A stretch of DNA of 64,000 nucleotides, taken from assembly GCF_003173615.1 (NCBI RefSeq), contig NZ_QGNA01000002.1, positions 682,001 through 746,000 of the forward strand, read 5' to 3'. The position numbers and the translations under genes were made by a program. Below are positions 16,866 to 25,997 of the stretch, piece by piece (the first letter of the stretch is position 1; each line of letters begins with the position of its first letter). Origin of the DNA: Falsiroseomonas bella (GTDB taxonomy: Bacteria; Pseudomonadota; Alphaproteobacteria; Acetobacterales; Acetobacteraceae). Below the pieces are notes generated by a model. The model made no database searches, was not told the origin of the DNA, and was given only the letters and a program-made list of their open reading frames with translations.

Positions 16866-17441
16866 GTGGCGACCTTCCCCACCCACACCCCCGAGACCGC
16901 GCCCGAGGCGGCGCGCCCGATCCTGGCCGGCGCCAAGGCCGGCTGGGGCTTCGTGCCCAACCTGCATGCCAAGCTGGCCGAGGCGCCGGTGACGCTGGAG
17001 GCCTATGGCCACCTCTTCGACGCCTTCGGCAAGACCAGCCTCACGCCCGCCGAGCAGCAGGTCGCCTACCTGACCGTCAGCGCGATCCATGAGTGCGAAT
17101 ACTGCGTCTCCGGGCATTCCGTGCTGGCGCAGGGCGCCGGGCTCGACGCCGCCACGATCGAGGCGCTGCGCGAGGGCGGGCGCCTTGCCGATGCGAAGCT
17201 CGAGGCGCTGCGAGCCTACACCGCCGCGCTGGTCAATCTGCGCGGCCGCGTCCCGCCCCGCGTGCTGCAGGACTTCCTGGACGCCGGCTATACCAGCCGC
17301 CAGGCGCTGGAGGTGCTGGTGGCCGTCGCCGCCAAGACCATCAGCAACTACGCCAACCACCTGACCGGCACGCCGCTGGACGGCTTCATGGCGAAGACCG
17401 CCTGGGTCGCCCCCTCCCGCCGCGCGCGGGCCGCCGCCTGA
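16866..17441 (+). CDS. Carboxymuconolactone decarboxylase (AhpD-like) family protein
   Basis: 191 residues from a GTG with GAGGAG 7 nt upstream. The redox motif is ECEYCVSGHS, giving Cys77 and Cys80 with the downstream His that AhpD enzymes use as a proton relay. The surrounding helices (LTPAEQQVAYLTVSAIHECE; RQALEVLVAVAAKTISNYAN) are typical of the family. The peroxiredoxin gene overlaps its stop (TGATG). The pair probably forms a reductase/peroxidase system against organic hydroperoxides, much as AhpD serves AhpC. It is divergent from a LysR gene and followed by an EamA exporter. Confidence 0.85.
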   Translation: MATFPTHTPETAPEAARPILAGAKAGWGFVPNLHAKLAEAPVTLEAYGHLFDAFGKTSLTPAEQQVAYLTVSAIHECEYCVSGHSVLAQGAGLDAATIEALREGGRLADAKLEALRAYTAALVNLRGRVPPRVLQDFLDAGYTSRQALEVLVAVAAKTISNYANHLTGTPLDGFMAKTAWVAPSRRARAAA

Positions 17442-18094
17442 TGGGCGCGCTCCAGGCCGAGCTCGATGCCTTCCGCGCCGAATGGGCGCGGAAGGCCCCC
17501 GCCGAGGCGCAGGCGCTCATTGCCGCGCAGATCGAGGCGCTGCGGGAAAGCGGCGCCGAGCAGCGTATCCTCGCCCCCGGCGCGGCGCTGCCCGACCTCG
17601 TGCTGCCGGACGCGAACGGCGCCGCGCGCAGGTTGCACGACCTCGCCCCGGCGGTGATCGTGTTCTACCGCGGCGGCTGGTGCCCCTATTGCAGCCTGAC
17701 GCTCCGCGCCTGGCAGAAGCGCCTGCCCGACCTTGCCGCGCAAGGCGCGACGCTGGTGGCGATCAGTCCGCAGGGACCGGACGCCTCGCTCTCCACCGCC
17801 GAGCGCAACGCGCTGGCCTTTCCCGTGCTGTCCGACAGCGAGGATGCCGCCGGGCGCGCTTTCGGCGTCAGCTTCGCGCTGCCGGAGCCGCTGGTCGCGC
17901 TCTACCGCCGCTTCGGCCACGACCTCGAGGTGGTGAACGGCCCGGCCGGCTGGCGCCTGCCGATGCCCGCCAGCTTCGTCGTCGGACGCGACCGCCAAGT
18001 CGTCTTCGCCCGCGTCGAGGCCGACTATCGCCGCCGCACCGCGCCGGAGGAGGCGATCGCGGCCCTCGATGCGGCGCTGGAGGGCGCGCGATGA
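17441..18094 (+). CDS. AhpC/TSA-type peroxiredoxin-like protein
   Basis: 217 residues. A helical N-terminal extension (residues 1-45) precedes a thioredoxin fold: IVFYRGGWCPYCSLTLRAWQ places the redox pair at Cys81 and Cys84. SPQGPDASLSTAERN and FPVLSDSEDAAGRAFGVSF follow, as in the AhpC/TSA family. CPYC rather than a single peroxidatic Cys suggests a thioredoxin-like or PrxQ-like mechanism. Starts and stops overlap the AhpD-like gene before it and the EamA gene after it, so all three are one transcript. It probably reduces peroxides or disulfides in the cytoplasm. Confidence 0.82.
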   Translation: MGALQAELDAFRAEWARKAPAEAQALIAAQIEALRESGAEQRILAPGAALPDLVLPDANGAARRLHDLAPAVIVFYRGGWCPYCSLTLRAWQKRLPDLAAQGATLVAISPQGPDASLSTAERNALAFPVLSDSEDAAGRAFGVSFALPEPLVALYRRFGHDLEVVNGPAGWRLPMPASFVVGRDRQVVFARVEADYRRRTAPEEAIAALDAALEGAR

Positions 18095-19008
18095 CGGCGA
18101 TCGCCATGCGTCTCGCCGGCGGCGCCGCCGCCATGCCGCTGCTAGAGGGGCTCGGCTGGGGCTTCTGTGCCGCGCTGATCTGGGGCGGCTATCTCGCCTT
18201 TGCTCGGGCCGGCGTGGTGGGCGGGATCGCCCCGCTCGACTTCGCGCTGCTGCGCTATGGCACCGCCGCGCTGCTGGTTCTGCCGGTGCTGCCGCGGCTC
18301 GGCCTGCGCGACCTGGGCGGCATCGGCTGGCGGCGCGGCGCGGTGCTGGCGCTGCTGGCCGGCCCAGCCTTCATCCTTCTGGCGACCTGGGGCTATCGCT
18401 TCGCCCCGCTCGCGCATGGCGCCGTGGTGCAGCCGGCCGTGGTCACCATCGCCACCATGGCGCTGGCCGTGCTGCTCCTTCGCGAGACCATCGCCGCGCG
18501 ACGCTGGCTCGGCGTCGGGGTCGTCATCGCCGGGCTTGCGCTGGTCTCGGGCGCCGGGATGGGCAACGCCGGGGCCTGGAAGGGCGACCTGCTCTTCGCC
18601 GCGGCCGGGCTGCTCTGGGCGCTGTTCACCATCGCCTGCCGCGCCTGGCGGGTGGATGCCTGGCATGCCACCGTCGCGGTCGCCGTGCTGGGCGGCGCCG
18701 CGATCATCCCAGTGTGGCTGTGGCTGGGCGACGCGCCGGCGCTCGCCGCGCAGGGCTGGTCGGTGATCGCGACCCAGGCGCTGGTGCAGGGCGCGCTCTC
18801 CGGTGTTCTGGCCGTCTTCGCCTTCGGCCGCGCGGTCGTGCTCCTCGGCCCGGCCCGTGCCGCGATGTTCCCGGCCATGGTGCCGGCGCTGGCGGTGCTG
18901 GCCGGCATCCCCGTGGCGGGCGAATGGCCGGAGCCGGTGCAGTGGCTGGGTCTCACCACTGTGCTCTGCGGCCTGCCGCTGGCGATGGGGCTGATGGCGC
19001 GGCGCTGA
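18091..19008 (+). CDS. EamA/DMT-family transporter
   Basis: 305 residues with ten predicted membrane helices in two EamA repeats (about 20-140 and 160-300). Typical signatures are LGWGFCAALIWGGYLAFARA in the first half, then AVVTIATMALAVLLLRETIA, and GPARAAMFPAMVPALAVLAG with GEWPEPVQWLGL in the second. The ATG overlaps the peroxiredoxin stop (ATGA). Members export amino acids or other metabolites out of the cytoplasm. In this operon it may remove a toxic or oxidised metabolite. The substrate is unknown. Confidence 0.85.
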   Translation: MTAIAMRLAGGAAAMPLLEGLGWGFCAALIWGGYLAFARAGVVGGIAPLDFALLRYGTAALLVLPVLPRLGLRDLGGIGWRRGAVLALLAGPAFILLATWGYRFAPLAHGAVVQPAVVTIATMALAVLLLRETIAARRWLGVGVVIAGLALVSGAGMGNAGAWKGDLLFAAAGLLWALFTIACRAWRVDAWHATVAVAVLGGAAIIPVWLWLGDAPALAAQGWSVIATQALVQGALSGVLAVFAFGRAVVLLGPARAAMFPAMVPALAVLAGIPVAGEWPEPVQWLGLTTVLCGLPLAMGLMARR

Positions 19009-19051
19009 GCCGGGCTATGGTCACCACTGCAACGACCGGGGCGGGAAGGGC

Positions 19052-20167
19052 ATGTCCGAGGTGCGGGTCCGCAAGGGCCAGGTGGTGGCGCTCAGGCTGT
19101 TCGACCTGGCCTATGAGATCGACCTGCCGCGCGCGCAGGCGCTCTGGTCCGAACGGGACCAGGGCGCCACCGCGCGTTCGCGCCTGTCCGCCACGCCGCC
19201 CAAGGCGGTCTCCTTCGGCGTGCCGCCGCTGGCGCTCGATCTCGGCGCCGTGGAGGTGGAGGTCGGCGGCGCAGCGCGCTCCGCTGCCGCCTCCGTCCGG
19301 CTCTACGACTTCGGCATTGCCGCGCTCTCGCTGCGCTTCCCGGCGCAGGACCTGGACTGGGCCACCTTCGCGCGCCTCGCCAACCAGGTGGACATGGCGA
19401 TCGGCCCGAACGCCGCGACCCCGGTCTGGACTGCGCTGCTTACCCGCCTGCGCGGCGTGATCGCGGAGGCGCTGGAACGGCCGAGCCGGGGCGCGACGCA
19501 GGAGGACTTCCTGATCGCGAGCGTTGAGACCCTCGACCGCCCGATGGACGCCGCCGCGCTGCTGAAGGAGGTGGACATGGTGCCGCTGCTCTCGGGCGAG
19601 GAGCGGCCGCTGTCCGAAGGTGCGCGGCGGGAGCTGCTGCGCCAATCCTTCTCCTACTACCCGGACGACCTCGCGGTGCTCACCTGGGACCGCGCCTTCA
19701 TCCTTGAGCCGCGCGGCGACACCGATGTCGCGGAGGTGCTGGAGATGGCGAACGCACAGCTTCTCGAGCTGCGCACCTATGACGAGATGCTGGACGAGGA
19801 GTTGCCGCGCATGCGGCGGATGGTGGACCAGACGCGGCGCGAGACGCGGCTGCTCGCCTCGCGCCGCCACGGCCGTCTTGCGCGCGACCTGCACGCGCTG
19901 GTCGCCGAGGTGACGGAACTGGCCGAGCGCGTGGACAACGCCCTTCAGGTGACGGAGGACGTGCATCTCGCCCGGATCTATGCAGCCGCGATCGAGATGC
20001 TGCGCGTGCCGGCCGTCAGCGCCGCGGTGGACCGCAAGCTCGCGATCATCCGCGACACCTACACCGCGCTGCATGCCGATGCCTCCGGCGCGCGGGCGGA
20101 GATCCTGGAGCTCGCGATCGTCGTGATGATCGCATTCGAGATCGTGATGTCCTTCGTGCGGCATTGA
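19052..20167 (+). CDS. RMD1/DUF155-like protein with C-terminal membrane anchor
   Basis: 371 residues. The N-terminal half is alpha/beta (residues 10-150). The middle has YYPDDLAVLTWDRAFILEP, DTDVAEVLEMANAQLLELRT, and long charged helices (ELPRMRRMVDQTRRETRLL; HGRLARDLHALVAEVTELAE). The C-terminus ends GARAEILELAIVVMIAFEIV, a single membrane segment followed by a short tail. This layout resembles DUF155 (RMD1/SIF2) proteins, a family with mitochondrial membrane members in eukaryotes. The assignment is from layout and C-terminal motif and is moderate. A ribosome site (GGGAAGGG) precedes the ATG. It appears monocistronic. Confidence 0.6.
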   Translation: MSEVRVRKGQVVALRLFDLAYEIDLPRAQALWSERDQGATARSRLSATPPKAVSFGVPPLALDLGAVEVEVGGAARSAAASVRLYDFGIAALSLRFPAQDLDWATFARLANQVDMAIGPNAATPVWTALLTRLRGVIAEALERPSRGATQEDFLIASVETLDRPMDAAALLKEVDMVPLLSGEERPLSEGARRELLRQSFSYYPDDLAVLTWDRAFILEPRGDTDVAEVLEMANAQLLELRTYDEMLDEELPRMRRMVDQTRRETRLLASRRHGRLARDLHALVAEVTELAERVDNALQVTEDVHLARIYAAAIEMLRVPAVSAAVDRKLAIIRDTYTALHADASGARAEILELAIVVMIAFEIVMSFVRH

Positions 20168-20208
20168 CGTCTGGAAAAGATCTCAACTCATGGTGAATGG
20201 AAGCGTGA

Positions 20209-20237
20209 TTGTTTACGCGCTCTGGTATTCGTATCCT
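20209..20237 (+). promoter_or_regulatory. Candidate promoter for the secreted CTERM-like protein
   Basis: TTGTTT (20209-20214) and TATCCT (20232-20237) are spaced by 17 bp within a locally AT-richer stretch between two genes. The expected start is near 20244, about 30 nt before the ATG at 20273, leaving room for its ribosome site (AAGGGG, 20259-20264). Confidence 0.4.
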
Positions 20238-20272
20238 TCCCGCATCCGTAAGGAATCGAAGGGGTGATGCCG

Positions 20273-20842
20273 ATGCGAGGGGTGCGGAGCGCCATCGGGG
20301 CACTGGCTGCCATCATGCTTGCCGCGGGAAGCGCGCAGGCTGCGACGTTCCTGCGCACCAACTACACGCTGACGGTGACACCGACCGGACCGACGGAGCT
20401 CGTGCTCGACCCGGGCGAGGCCTTTTCCATCACGGGAAGCTGGTCGGCCGCCTACAATGCCATCGGCTGCCCGGGCTGTCCGACCCAGCTCTACCTGGTC
20501 TTCTTCGCCCCGGTGGGCCAGCCCGGCGATCCCGCGAATTATGGCCAGATCAACCTGTTCGACAGCGTGATCGCGCCGGTGAACCTGCAGTCCGCCTCCG
20601 GCGCCTATGCCGGAACCTTCGCGGCACCCAACCGGCTCGGCACCTACTATGTCGGTGCGAACCATACCCTCAACTTCCCCTCGTTCTTCAGCGCCGATGT
20701 GTCGGGCAGCTTCAGTCAGCCGGACCCCTGGGCATATCGGGTCACGGTCGCCGAGCCTGTTGCCGTGGTGTCGGCGCCTGCGGCGCTCCTGGTTTTCGCG
20801 CCCGCGCTCCTCGCGCTCGGCCTGACGCGACGGCGGGCCTGA
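20273..20842 (+). CDS. Secreted protein with VPLPA/PEP-CTERM-like sorting tail
   Basis: 189 residues from the ATG at 20273, which has AAGGGG 8 nt upstream. A GTG (20264) and an ATG (20267) are alternatives. A signal peptide (RSAIGALAAIMLAAGSAQA) leads into a beta-rich body with CPGCPTQLYLVFF. The C-terminus reads VAVVSAPAALLVFAPALLAL, then GLTRRRA. This is a short Pro-Ala motif, one hydrophobic helix and a basic tail, as in the VPLPA/PEP-CTERM sorting signals recognised by exosortases. The motif is a variant (VSAPA rather than VPLPA). No exosortase gene is in this window. It is probably an exported surface or matrix protein. Confidence 0.72.
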   Translation: MRGVRSAIGALAAIMLAAGSAQAATFLRTNYTLTVTPTGPTELVLDPGEAFSITGSWSAAYNAIGCPGCPTQLYLVFFAPVGQPGDPANYGQINLFDSVIAPVNLQSASGAYAGTFAAPNRLGTYYVGANHTLNFPSFFSADVSGSFSQPDPWAYRVTVAEPVAVVSAPAALLVFAPALLALGLTRRRA

Positions 20843-20843
20843 G

Positions 20844-22037
20844 CTACGCCGCCTCGAGCGCCGCAACGCCCGGCAGCGTCTTGCCTTCCAGCCATTCCAG
20901 GAAGGCGCCGCCCGCTGTCGAGACATAGGTCATCCGCGTCAGCACCCCCGCATGGCGCAGCGCGGAGACGGTGTCGCCGCCGCCGGCGATGGACTTCAGG
21001 CCAGACGAAGCGGTCAGCGACGCGACGCTCTGCGCCACCGCCACCGTCGCCTGGTCGAAGGGCGGCGTCTCGAAGGCGCCGAGCGGGCCGTTCCAGACCA
21101 GCGTGGAGGCCTTGCGGAGCTTCGCCTCGATCGCGTCCACCGTGTCCGGCCCGACATCCAGCGCCATCATGTCCGGCGGCACGCGGTCCGCGGCGACGGT
21201 GCGCGTCATGGCGTTCGGCGCGAACTCACTCGCCACGACCAGGTCGAGCGGCAGCAGGATCTCGCAGCCGGTCGCCGCGGCGTCCGCCATGATCTGCCGG
21301 GCAGTATCGTGCATCTCGGCCTCCTGCAGGGACTTGCCCACGGCATGGCCCTGCGCGGCGAGGAAGGTATTCGCCATGGCGCCGCCGATCACCAGCACGT
21401 CCACCTTCTTCATCAGGTTGCCCAGCAGTTCGAGCTTGGTGGACACCTTGGCGCCGCCGACGATCGCGACGACGGGGCGGGACGGGTTGCCGAGCGCGGC
21501 ATCCAGCGCCTTCAGCTCGGCCTCCATGAGGCGCCCGGCATAGGAGGGCAGCAGATGCGCCACGCCCTCGGTGCTGGCATGGGCGCGGTGGGCGGCGGAG
21601 AAGGCGTCGTTGACATAGAGATCGGCGAGCTCCGCGAGGCCCTGCGCCACCGCGGGGTCGTTCTTTTCCTCGCCGGCGTGGAAGCGGGTGTTCTCCAGCA
21701 GCAGGACCTCGCCATCCTGCAGCTTCGCCGCGGCCGCATCCGCCGCCGGTCCGATGCAGTCATCGGCCCAGGCCACAGGGCGGTTCAGCGTGGCCGACAG
21801 CGCCTCCACCATCGGCTTCAGCGACATCTCCGGCACGCGCTTGCCCTTCGGCCGGTCGAAATGGCTGCACACGATCACCCGCGCGCCCTTGTCCGCCAGT
21901 TCGCGGATGGTCGGCAGCAGGCGCTCAATCCGGGTGCGGTCGGTGATCTTGCCATCGCGCACCGGCACGTTCAGGTCGGCCCGCAGCAGCACACGCTTGC
22001 CCGAGGCGTCGAGGTCGTCGAGGGTGCGGAACGGCAT
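20844..22037 (-). CDS. pgk: Phosphoglycerate kinase
   Basis: 397 residues, the normal bacterial length. It starts [20 protein letters not shown], followed by DLNVPV, the substrate-binding N-terminal signature. [47 protein letters not shown] and the nucleotide loop [12 protein letters not shown] are all present. It transfers phosphate from 1,3-bisphosphoglycerate to ADP. It is the third gene of a minus-strand block transketolase, GAPDH, phosphoglycerate kinase. It is separated from GAPDH by a plus-strand secreted-protein gene and a repeat region, so it may have its own promoter in the 26-bp gap shared with that divergent gene. Confidence 0.97.
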   Translation of the reverse strand: MPFRTLDDLDASGKRVLLRADLNVPVRDGKITDRTRIERLLPTIRELADKGARVIVCSHFDRPKGKRVPEMSLKPMVEALSATLNRPVAWADDCIGPAADAAAAKLQDGEVLLLENTRFHAGEEKNDPAVAQGLAELADLYVNDAFSAAHRAHASTEGVAHLLPSYAGRLMEAELKALDAALGNPSRPVVAIVGGAKVSTKLELLGNLMKKVDVLVIGGAMANTFLAAQGHAVGKSLQEAEMHDTARQIMADAAATGCEILLPLDLVVASEFAPNAMTRTVAADRVPPDMMALDVGPDTVDAIEAKLRKASTLVWNGPLGAFETPPFDQATVAVAQSVASLTASSGLKSIAGGGDTVSALRHAGVLTRMTYVSTAGGAFLEWLEGKTLPGVAALEAA

Positions 22038-22063
22038 GGCTCTTGTCCTGGCGAGGGAACGGA

Positions 22064-22486
22064 ATGAAAGCGACCGCTGCGCTCGGTGCCCTGGCGGCCT
22101 TGTTGCTGATCCCGGTGGTAGCATCGGCCCAGCCGGCCTTCCAACCACCCCCGCCGTCCTTCCAGACACCTTCCGGGAATGTGCAATGCCGCTTCCGGCA
22201 GGACACGCTGCGCTGCGACGTGCTGGACCGCAGCTACCCGACGCCGGCCGAGGCCGCGGGTTGCAGCCCTGCCTGGGAAGGAAGGCTCGCGCTGCGGCCC
22301 GAGGGGGCCGTCGCGCTGCCATGCAGTGGCGCGGCCGTGCGCAACGACGAGGCCTTCGTGTTGGGCTACGGTGCCCGCTGGATCGTGCCCGGGATCAGCT
22401 GCGAGTCGGAGGAAGCCGGCCTGCGCTGCACCAACGCCGCCGGCCACGGCTTCCAGGCATCGCGCTCGAAGCTCGACCTGTTCTGA
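22064..22486 (+). CDS. Secreted cysteine-rich protein, DUF6636-like
   Basis: 140 residues from the ATG at 22064 (GGAACGGA just before it). A signal peptide ([20 protein letters not shown], then SAQ) precedes [20 protein letters not shown]. The protein has six Cys residues in a regular order. It ends [20 protein letters not shown] and [11 protein letters not shown], which matches the DUF6636 pattern of small exported proteins with three likely disulfides. The function is unknown. It starts 26 bp from the divergent pgk gene, within the pgk/gap interval. Confidence 0.72.
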   Translation: MKATAALGALAALLLIPVVASAQPAFQPPPPSFQTPSGNVQCRFRQDTLRCDVLDRSYPTPAEAAGCSPAWEGRLALRPEGAVALPCSGAAVRNDEAFVLGYGARWIVPGISCESEEAGLRCTNAAGHGFQASRSKLDLF

Positions 22487-22587
22487 CACCAAGAGCGCGC
22501 CAGACCAGGCGCCCGCCGCAGGCGGGCGAGGCCGCGATAGCGGCCCGCGCCCAGACCGTCAGCTATGTCCCGCGCGCCAGTGGCCGG

Positions 22588-22668
22588 CGCGAAGCGGAGC
22601 GCGCGCCCGGCGTCTGAGGGCATTGAGAAGCGCCGCCCGCCGGAGGCGGCGCCCGGCGTCTGAGGGCA
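22588..22668. repeat. Two adjacent copies of an intergenic hairpin repeat
   Basis: The 20-mer GCGCCCGGCGTCTGAGGGCA occurs at 22603-22622 and again, exactly, at 22649-22668. Each copy is preceded by a GC-rich hairpin with a purine loop: GCGCGAAGCGGAGCGCGC before the first, and CGCC GCCC GCCGGAGGCGGCG before the second. The region follows the stop of the secreted-protein gene and precedes the convergent GAPDH stop, so the hairpins may also help end transcription. Related units are at 25949-25980 and 37121-37153. Confidence 0.7.
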
Positions 22669-22674
22669 CCGATA

Positions 22675-23694
22675 TCAGAGACGCCCGAACAGGGCGGCCG
22701 TGTCGGACATACGATTGCTGAAGCCCCACTCGTTGTCGTACCAGCCCATCACGCGGATCAGCTTGCCGCCGTCCAGGCTCTGGGTCTGCGTCGCGTCGAA
22801 GGTGCAGCTCATCGGGTTGGTGTTGAAGTCCACCGACACCAGCTGCTCCGTCTCGTAGCCGAGGATACCCTTCAGCTCGCCCTCGGAAGCCGCCTTCATC
22901 GCCGCGTTCACGTCATCCTTCGTGACGCCGTCCGCCGCGAGGTTCACGTCGAGCGACACCAGCGAGACATTCGGCGTCGGCACGCGGATCGCTGTGCCGT
23001 CCAGCTTGCCCTTCAGTTCCGGCAGCACGAGGCCCACCGCCTTCGCCGCACCGGTGGAGGTAGGGATCATGGAAACCGCCGCCGCGCGCGCGCGCCGCAG
23101 GTCCTTGTGCAGCGTGTCCACCGTGTTCTGGTCGCCGGTATAGGCGTGGATCGTCACCATGTAGCCGCGCTGCACGCCCCACTTGCCGTGCAGCACATGC
23201 ACCATCGGCGCCAGGCAGTTGGTGGTGCAGGAGGCGTTGGAGACGACCGTCATCTCCTTCGTCAGGACCTTGTGGTTCACGCCGTAGACGATCGTCGCGT
23301 CCACCTCGTCCGCCGGCGCCGAGATCAGCACCTTGCGCGCGCCGGCGGCCATCAGCGGCTGCGCCTTCGCCTTGGAGGTGAAGATGCCGGTGCATTCCAG
23401 CGCGACATCCACACCCTGGAATGGCACCTGCGACGGCTCACGCTGCGCGCTGACCTTGATCGGGCCCCAGCTGCGGCCGCCCTTGGTGATGTGCAGCGCG
23501 CCGTCCACCACCTTCACCTCGCCGGCGAAGCGGCCATGCACGCTGTCATACTTGAACAGATGCGCGTTCGCCTCCGGGCTGCCGAGATCGTTGATCGCGA
23601 CGCATTCCACGTCGTCGCGCCCGCTCTCGATCATCGCGCGCAGCACCAGGCGCCCGATGCGCCCGAACCCGTTGATCGCAACCTTCACGGCCAT
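22675..23694 (-). CDS. gap: Glyceraldehyde-3-phosphate dehydrogenase, type I
   Basis: 339 residues. The NAD motif is [14 protein letters not shown] and the adenine-binding acid is Asp36 in AINDLG, which favours NAD. The catalytic Cys156 sits in [12 protein letters not shown] and the phosphate-binding [12 protein letters not shown] follows. [12 protein letters not shown] closes the protein. It oxidises glyceraldehyde 3-phosphate to 1,3-bisphosphoglycerate, or the reverse in gluconeogenesis. It lies 42 bp downstream of transketolase on the same strand and upstream of pgk, a classic tkt-gap-pgk cluster. Confidence 0.97.
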   Translation of the reverse strand: MAVKVAINGFGRIGRLVLRAMIESGRDDVECVAINDLGSPEANAHLFKYDSVHGRFAGEVKVVDGALHITKGGRSWGPIKVSAQREPSQVPFQGVDVALECTGIFTSKAKAQPLMAAGARKVLISAPADEVDATIVYGVNHKVLTKEMTVVSNASCTTNCLAPMVHVLHGKWGVQRGYMVTIHAYTGDQNTVDTLHKDLRRARAAAVSMIPTSTGAAKAVGLVLPELKGKLDGTAIRVPTPNVSLVSLDVNLAADGVTKDDVNAAMKAASEGELKGILGYETEQLVSVDFNTNPMSCTFDATQTQSLDGGKLIRVMGWYDNEWGFSNRMSDTAALFGRL

Positions 23695-23736
23695 TTCTTC
23701 AGTTCCTTCCCCGGGGAAACCAGACCAAACGTCTCG

Positions 23737-25785
23737 TCAGGCCAACCGCTTCTTCACGGTGGCGACCAGCGCCTCGGCGGTGATGCCGAAATGGCGGAAC
23801 AGCGCCTCGGCCGGCGCGCTGGCGCCGAAGCCCTGCATGCCGATGAACACGCCATCCTGGCCGAGCCACCGCTCCCAGCCCATCCGGATCGCCGCCTCGA
23901 TGCCGACGCGCAACGCGCTGCCCAGAACCTCGGCGCGGTATCCTTCGTCCTGCAGGGCGAAAAGTTCCCAGCAGGGCAGCGAGACGACGGCGGTCGGGAT
24001 GCCCTCCGCCTCCAGCGCCTCGCGCGCGGCTACCGCCAGGTGCACCTCGGACCCCGTGGCGATCAGCGTCGCGCGGCGCGGGCCGGACGCCTCGGCCAGC
24101 ACGTAGCCGCCGCGCGCCGCGCGGTTCTCCCCGGCCTCGAAGCGCAGCGCCGGCAGGTTCTGGCGCGACAGCGCGAGCACGCTCGGCCCGTCCGCGCGCT
24201 TCACGGCCAGCTCCCAGCACTCCGCCGTCTCCAGCGCATCGGCGGGGCGGAACACGAACAGGTTGGGGATGGCCCGCAGCGAGGCCAGCGTCTCCACCGG
24301 CTGGTGCGTCGGCCCGTCCTCGCCGAGGCCGATGCTGTCATGCGTCAGCACATGGATCACCCGCTGGCGCATCAGCGCCGCCAGGCGGATCGCCGGGCGC
24401 ATGTAGTCGGCGAAGACCAGGAAGGTGCCGGAATAGGGGATGATGCCGCCATGCAGCGCCATGCCGTTCATGGCCGCCGCCATGCCGTGCTCGCGCACGC
24501 CGTAATGGACGTAGCGGCCGGCATAGTTGCCGGGGCTGATCGCCGGCACGCCCTTCACATTGGTGTTGTTCGAGCCGGTGAGGTCGGCCGAGCCGCCCAC
24601 CATCTCCGCCACCGCCGGCACAAGCGCCTCCAGCGCCTTCTGGCTGGCGACGCGCGTCGCGAGCTTCGGCTTCTCGGCCGCCTGCGCGGCGCGGAGCTCG
24701 GCCAGCTTCTCCTGCCAGCCTTCCGGCAGGCGGCCGGTGCAGGCGCGCTCGAACTCCTCTCGCTGCGGATGCTTCGCGAGGCGCTTCAGCCAGGAGCGCC
24801 GCGTGCCGGCGCCACGGCGGCCGGCCTCCTCCCAGCGCGTCTTCAGCCCCTCCGGCACCTCGAAGGGCGGGTGGTTCCAGCCGAGCAGGGACTTCGCCGC
24901 CGCCGCCTCCGCCGCGCCGAGCGGGGAGCCGTGGCTCGCCGCCGTGCCGGCTTTCGCCGGCGAGCCGAAGCCGATGATCGTCTTGCAGGCGATGATCGTC
25001 GGCTTGCGGTTGCGCATCGCCCAGGAGAGCGCGGCCGCCACCTGCTCATGGTCGTGCCCGTCCACCCGGCGCGTGGCCCAGCCATAGGCCGCGAAACGCT
25101 TCAGCGTGTCGTCGGTGAAGGACAGCGCCGTGTCGCCGTCGATCGAGATGGAGTTGTCGTCCCACAGCACGCAGAGCCGGTCCAGCCGGAGATGTCCGGC
25201 CAGCGAGGCGGCCTCGTGGCTGACGCCCTCCTGCAGGTCGCCGTCGGAGGCGATGACCCAGGTCCGGTGGTCCACCAGCGACTTGCCGAAGCGCGCCGCC
25301 AGATGCCGCTCCGCCAGCGCCATGCCGACGGCCGTCGCGATGCCCTGGCCGAGCGGGCCCGTCGTGGTCTCGATGCCCGGATGCTCGCCGAATTCCGGAT
25401 GCCCCGCGGCCGGCGAGTGCAACTGCCGGAAATTGCGGAGCTCCTCGATGCCCATGCCGGCCTGCCCGGTCAGGTGCAGCAGCGAATAGAGCAGCATGGA
25501 GCCATGCCCGGCGCTCAACACGAAGCGGTCGCGGTCGGGCCAGCGCGGGTCGGCGGCGTCGTATTTCAGGAAGCGCGTGAACAGGACCGTAGCGGCATCG
25601 GCCATGCCCATCGGCATGCCGGGATGGCCGGACTTCGCCTGCTCCACGGCGTCGATGGCGAGCGCGCGGATGGCATCCGCCATGCGCCGCGCCTCGCTGG
25701 CCGGGCGGGCGAGGAGGGCGGCCTGCAGCGCCTGGGCCGCGTTGGGCTCTGCCCGCGGCTTGGTGTCGGGTTCCGTGCTGGCCAA
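23737..25785 (-). CDS. tkt: Transketolase
   Basis: 682 residues from a TTG start with AAAGGA about 8 nt upstream; no ATG lies at the right place. The thiamine-diphosphate site shows [29 protein letters not shown] and [31 protein letters not shown] binds the diphosphate with a divalent metal. The pyrimidine domain includes [20 protein letters not shown], and [19 protein letters not shown] is the transketolase signature. It moves two-carbon units between sugar phosphates in the pentose phosphate (or Calvin) pathway. It is the first gene of the tkt-gap-pgk block. Confidence 0.96.
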   Translation of the reverse strand: MASTEPDTKPRAEPNAAQALQAALLARPASEARRMADAIRALAIDAVEQAKSGHPGMPMGMADAATVLFTRFLKYDAADPRWPDRDRFVLSAGHGSMLLYSLLHLTGQAGMGIEELRNFRQLHSPAAGHPEFGEHPGIETTTGPLGQGIATAVGMALAERHLAARFGKSLVDHRTWVIASDGDLQEGVSHEAASLAGHLRLDRLCVLWDDNSISIDGDTALSFTDDTLKRFAAYGWATRRVDGHDHEQVAAALSWAMRNRKPTIIACKTIIGFGSPAKAGTAASHGSPLGAAEAAAAKSLLGWNHPPFEVPEGLKTRWEEAGRRGAGTRRSWLKRLAKHPQREEFERACTGRLPEGWQEKLAELRAAQAAEKPKLATRVASQKALEALVPAVAEMVGGSADLTGSNNTNVKGVPAISPGNYAGRYVHYGVREHGMAAAMNGMALHGGIIPYSGTFLVFADYMRPAIRLAALMRQRVIHVLTHDSIGLGEDGPTHQPVETLASLRAIPNLFVFRPADALETAECWELAVKRADGPSVLALSRQNLPALRFEAGENRAARGGYVLAEASGPRRATLIATGSEVHLAVAAREALEAEGIPTAVVSLPCWELFALQDEGYRAEVLGSALRVGIEAAIRMGWERWLGQDGVFIGMQGFGASAPAEALFRHFGITAEALVATVKKRLA

Positions 25786-25948
25786 TGGGCGATCCTTTCG
25801 GCGCCGCCGCTATAGAGGCGGGCAGGGGTCCGGGCAACCCGCGGGCCGGCGGGGCGGTGCGCCGGCCCTCGCCGGAAAGCGCCGCAAAGCGGCGCCGCGC
25901 GGCTCGCCACAGCGCCATCGGGCACAGCATGTCCGAGGCGCGCAAGCC

Positions 25949-25980
25949 AAGCGCCCGGAAGGCGCGCCCGCGCCTGAGGC
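25949..25980. repeat. Intergenic hairpin repeat, third copy
   Basis: The unit AAGCGCCCGGAAGGCGCG is followed by CCCGCGCCTGAGGC. It has the same layout as the copies near 22.6 kb and 37.1 kb: AAGCG, short GC stem with a GGA loop, then a CGCC-type block ending TGAGG. It lies in the 212-bp gap between the transketolase start and the antiporter stop. A second GC palindrome (GCCGCAAAGCGGC) lies about 65 bp to its left. Confidence 0.55.
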
Positions 25981-25997
25981 AGCGAAAAGCTTCCCCA

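Noticed and set aside
23107-25815. A 902-codon open frame on the plus strand
   Set aside because: Antisense shadow of transketolase and GAPDH; composition dominated by Arg, His, Gly and Ala.
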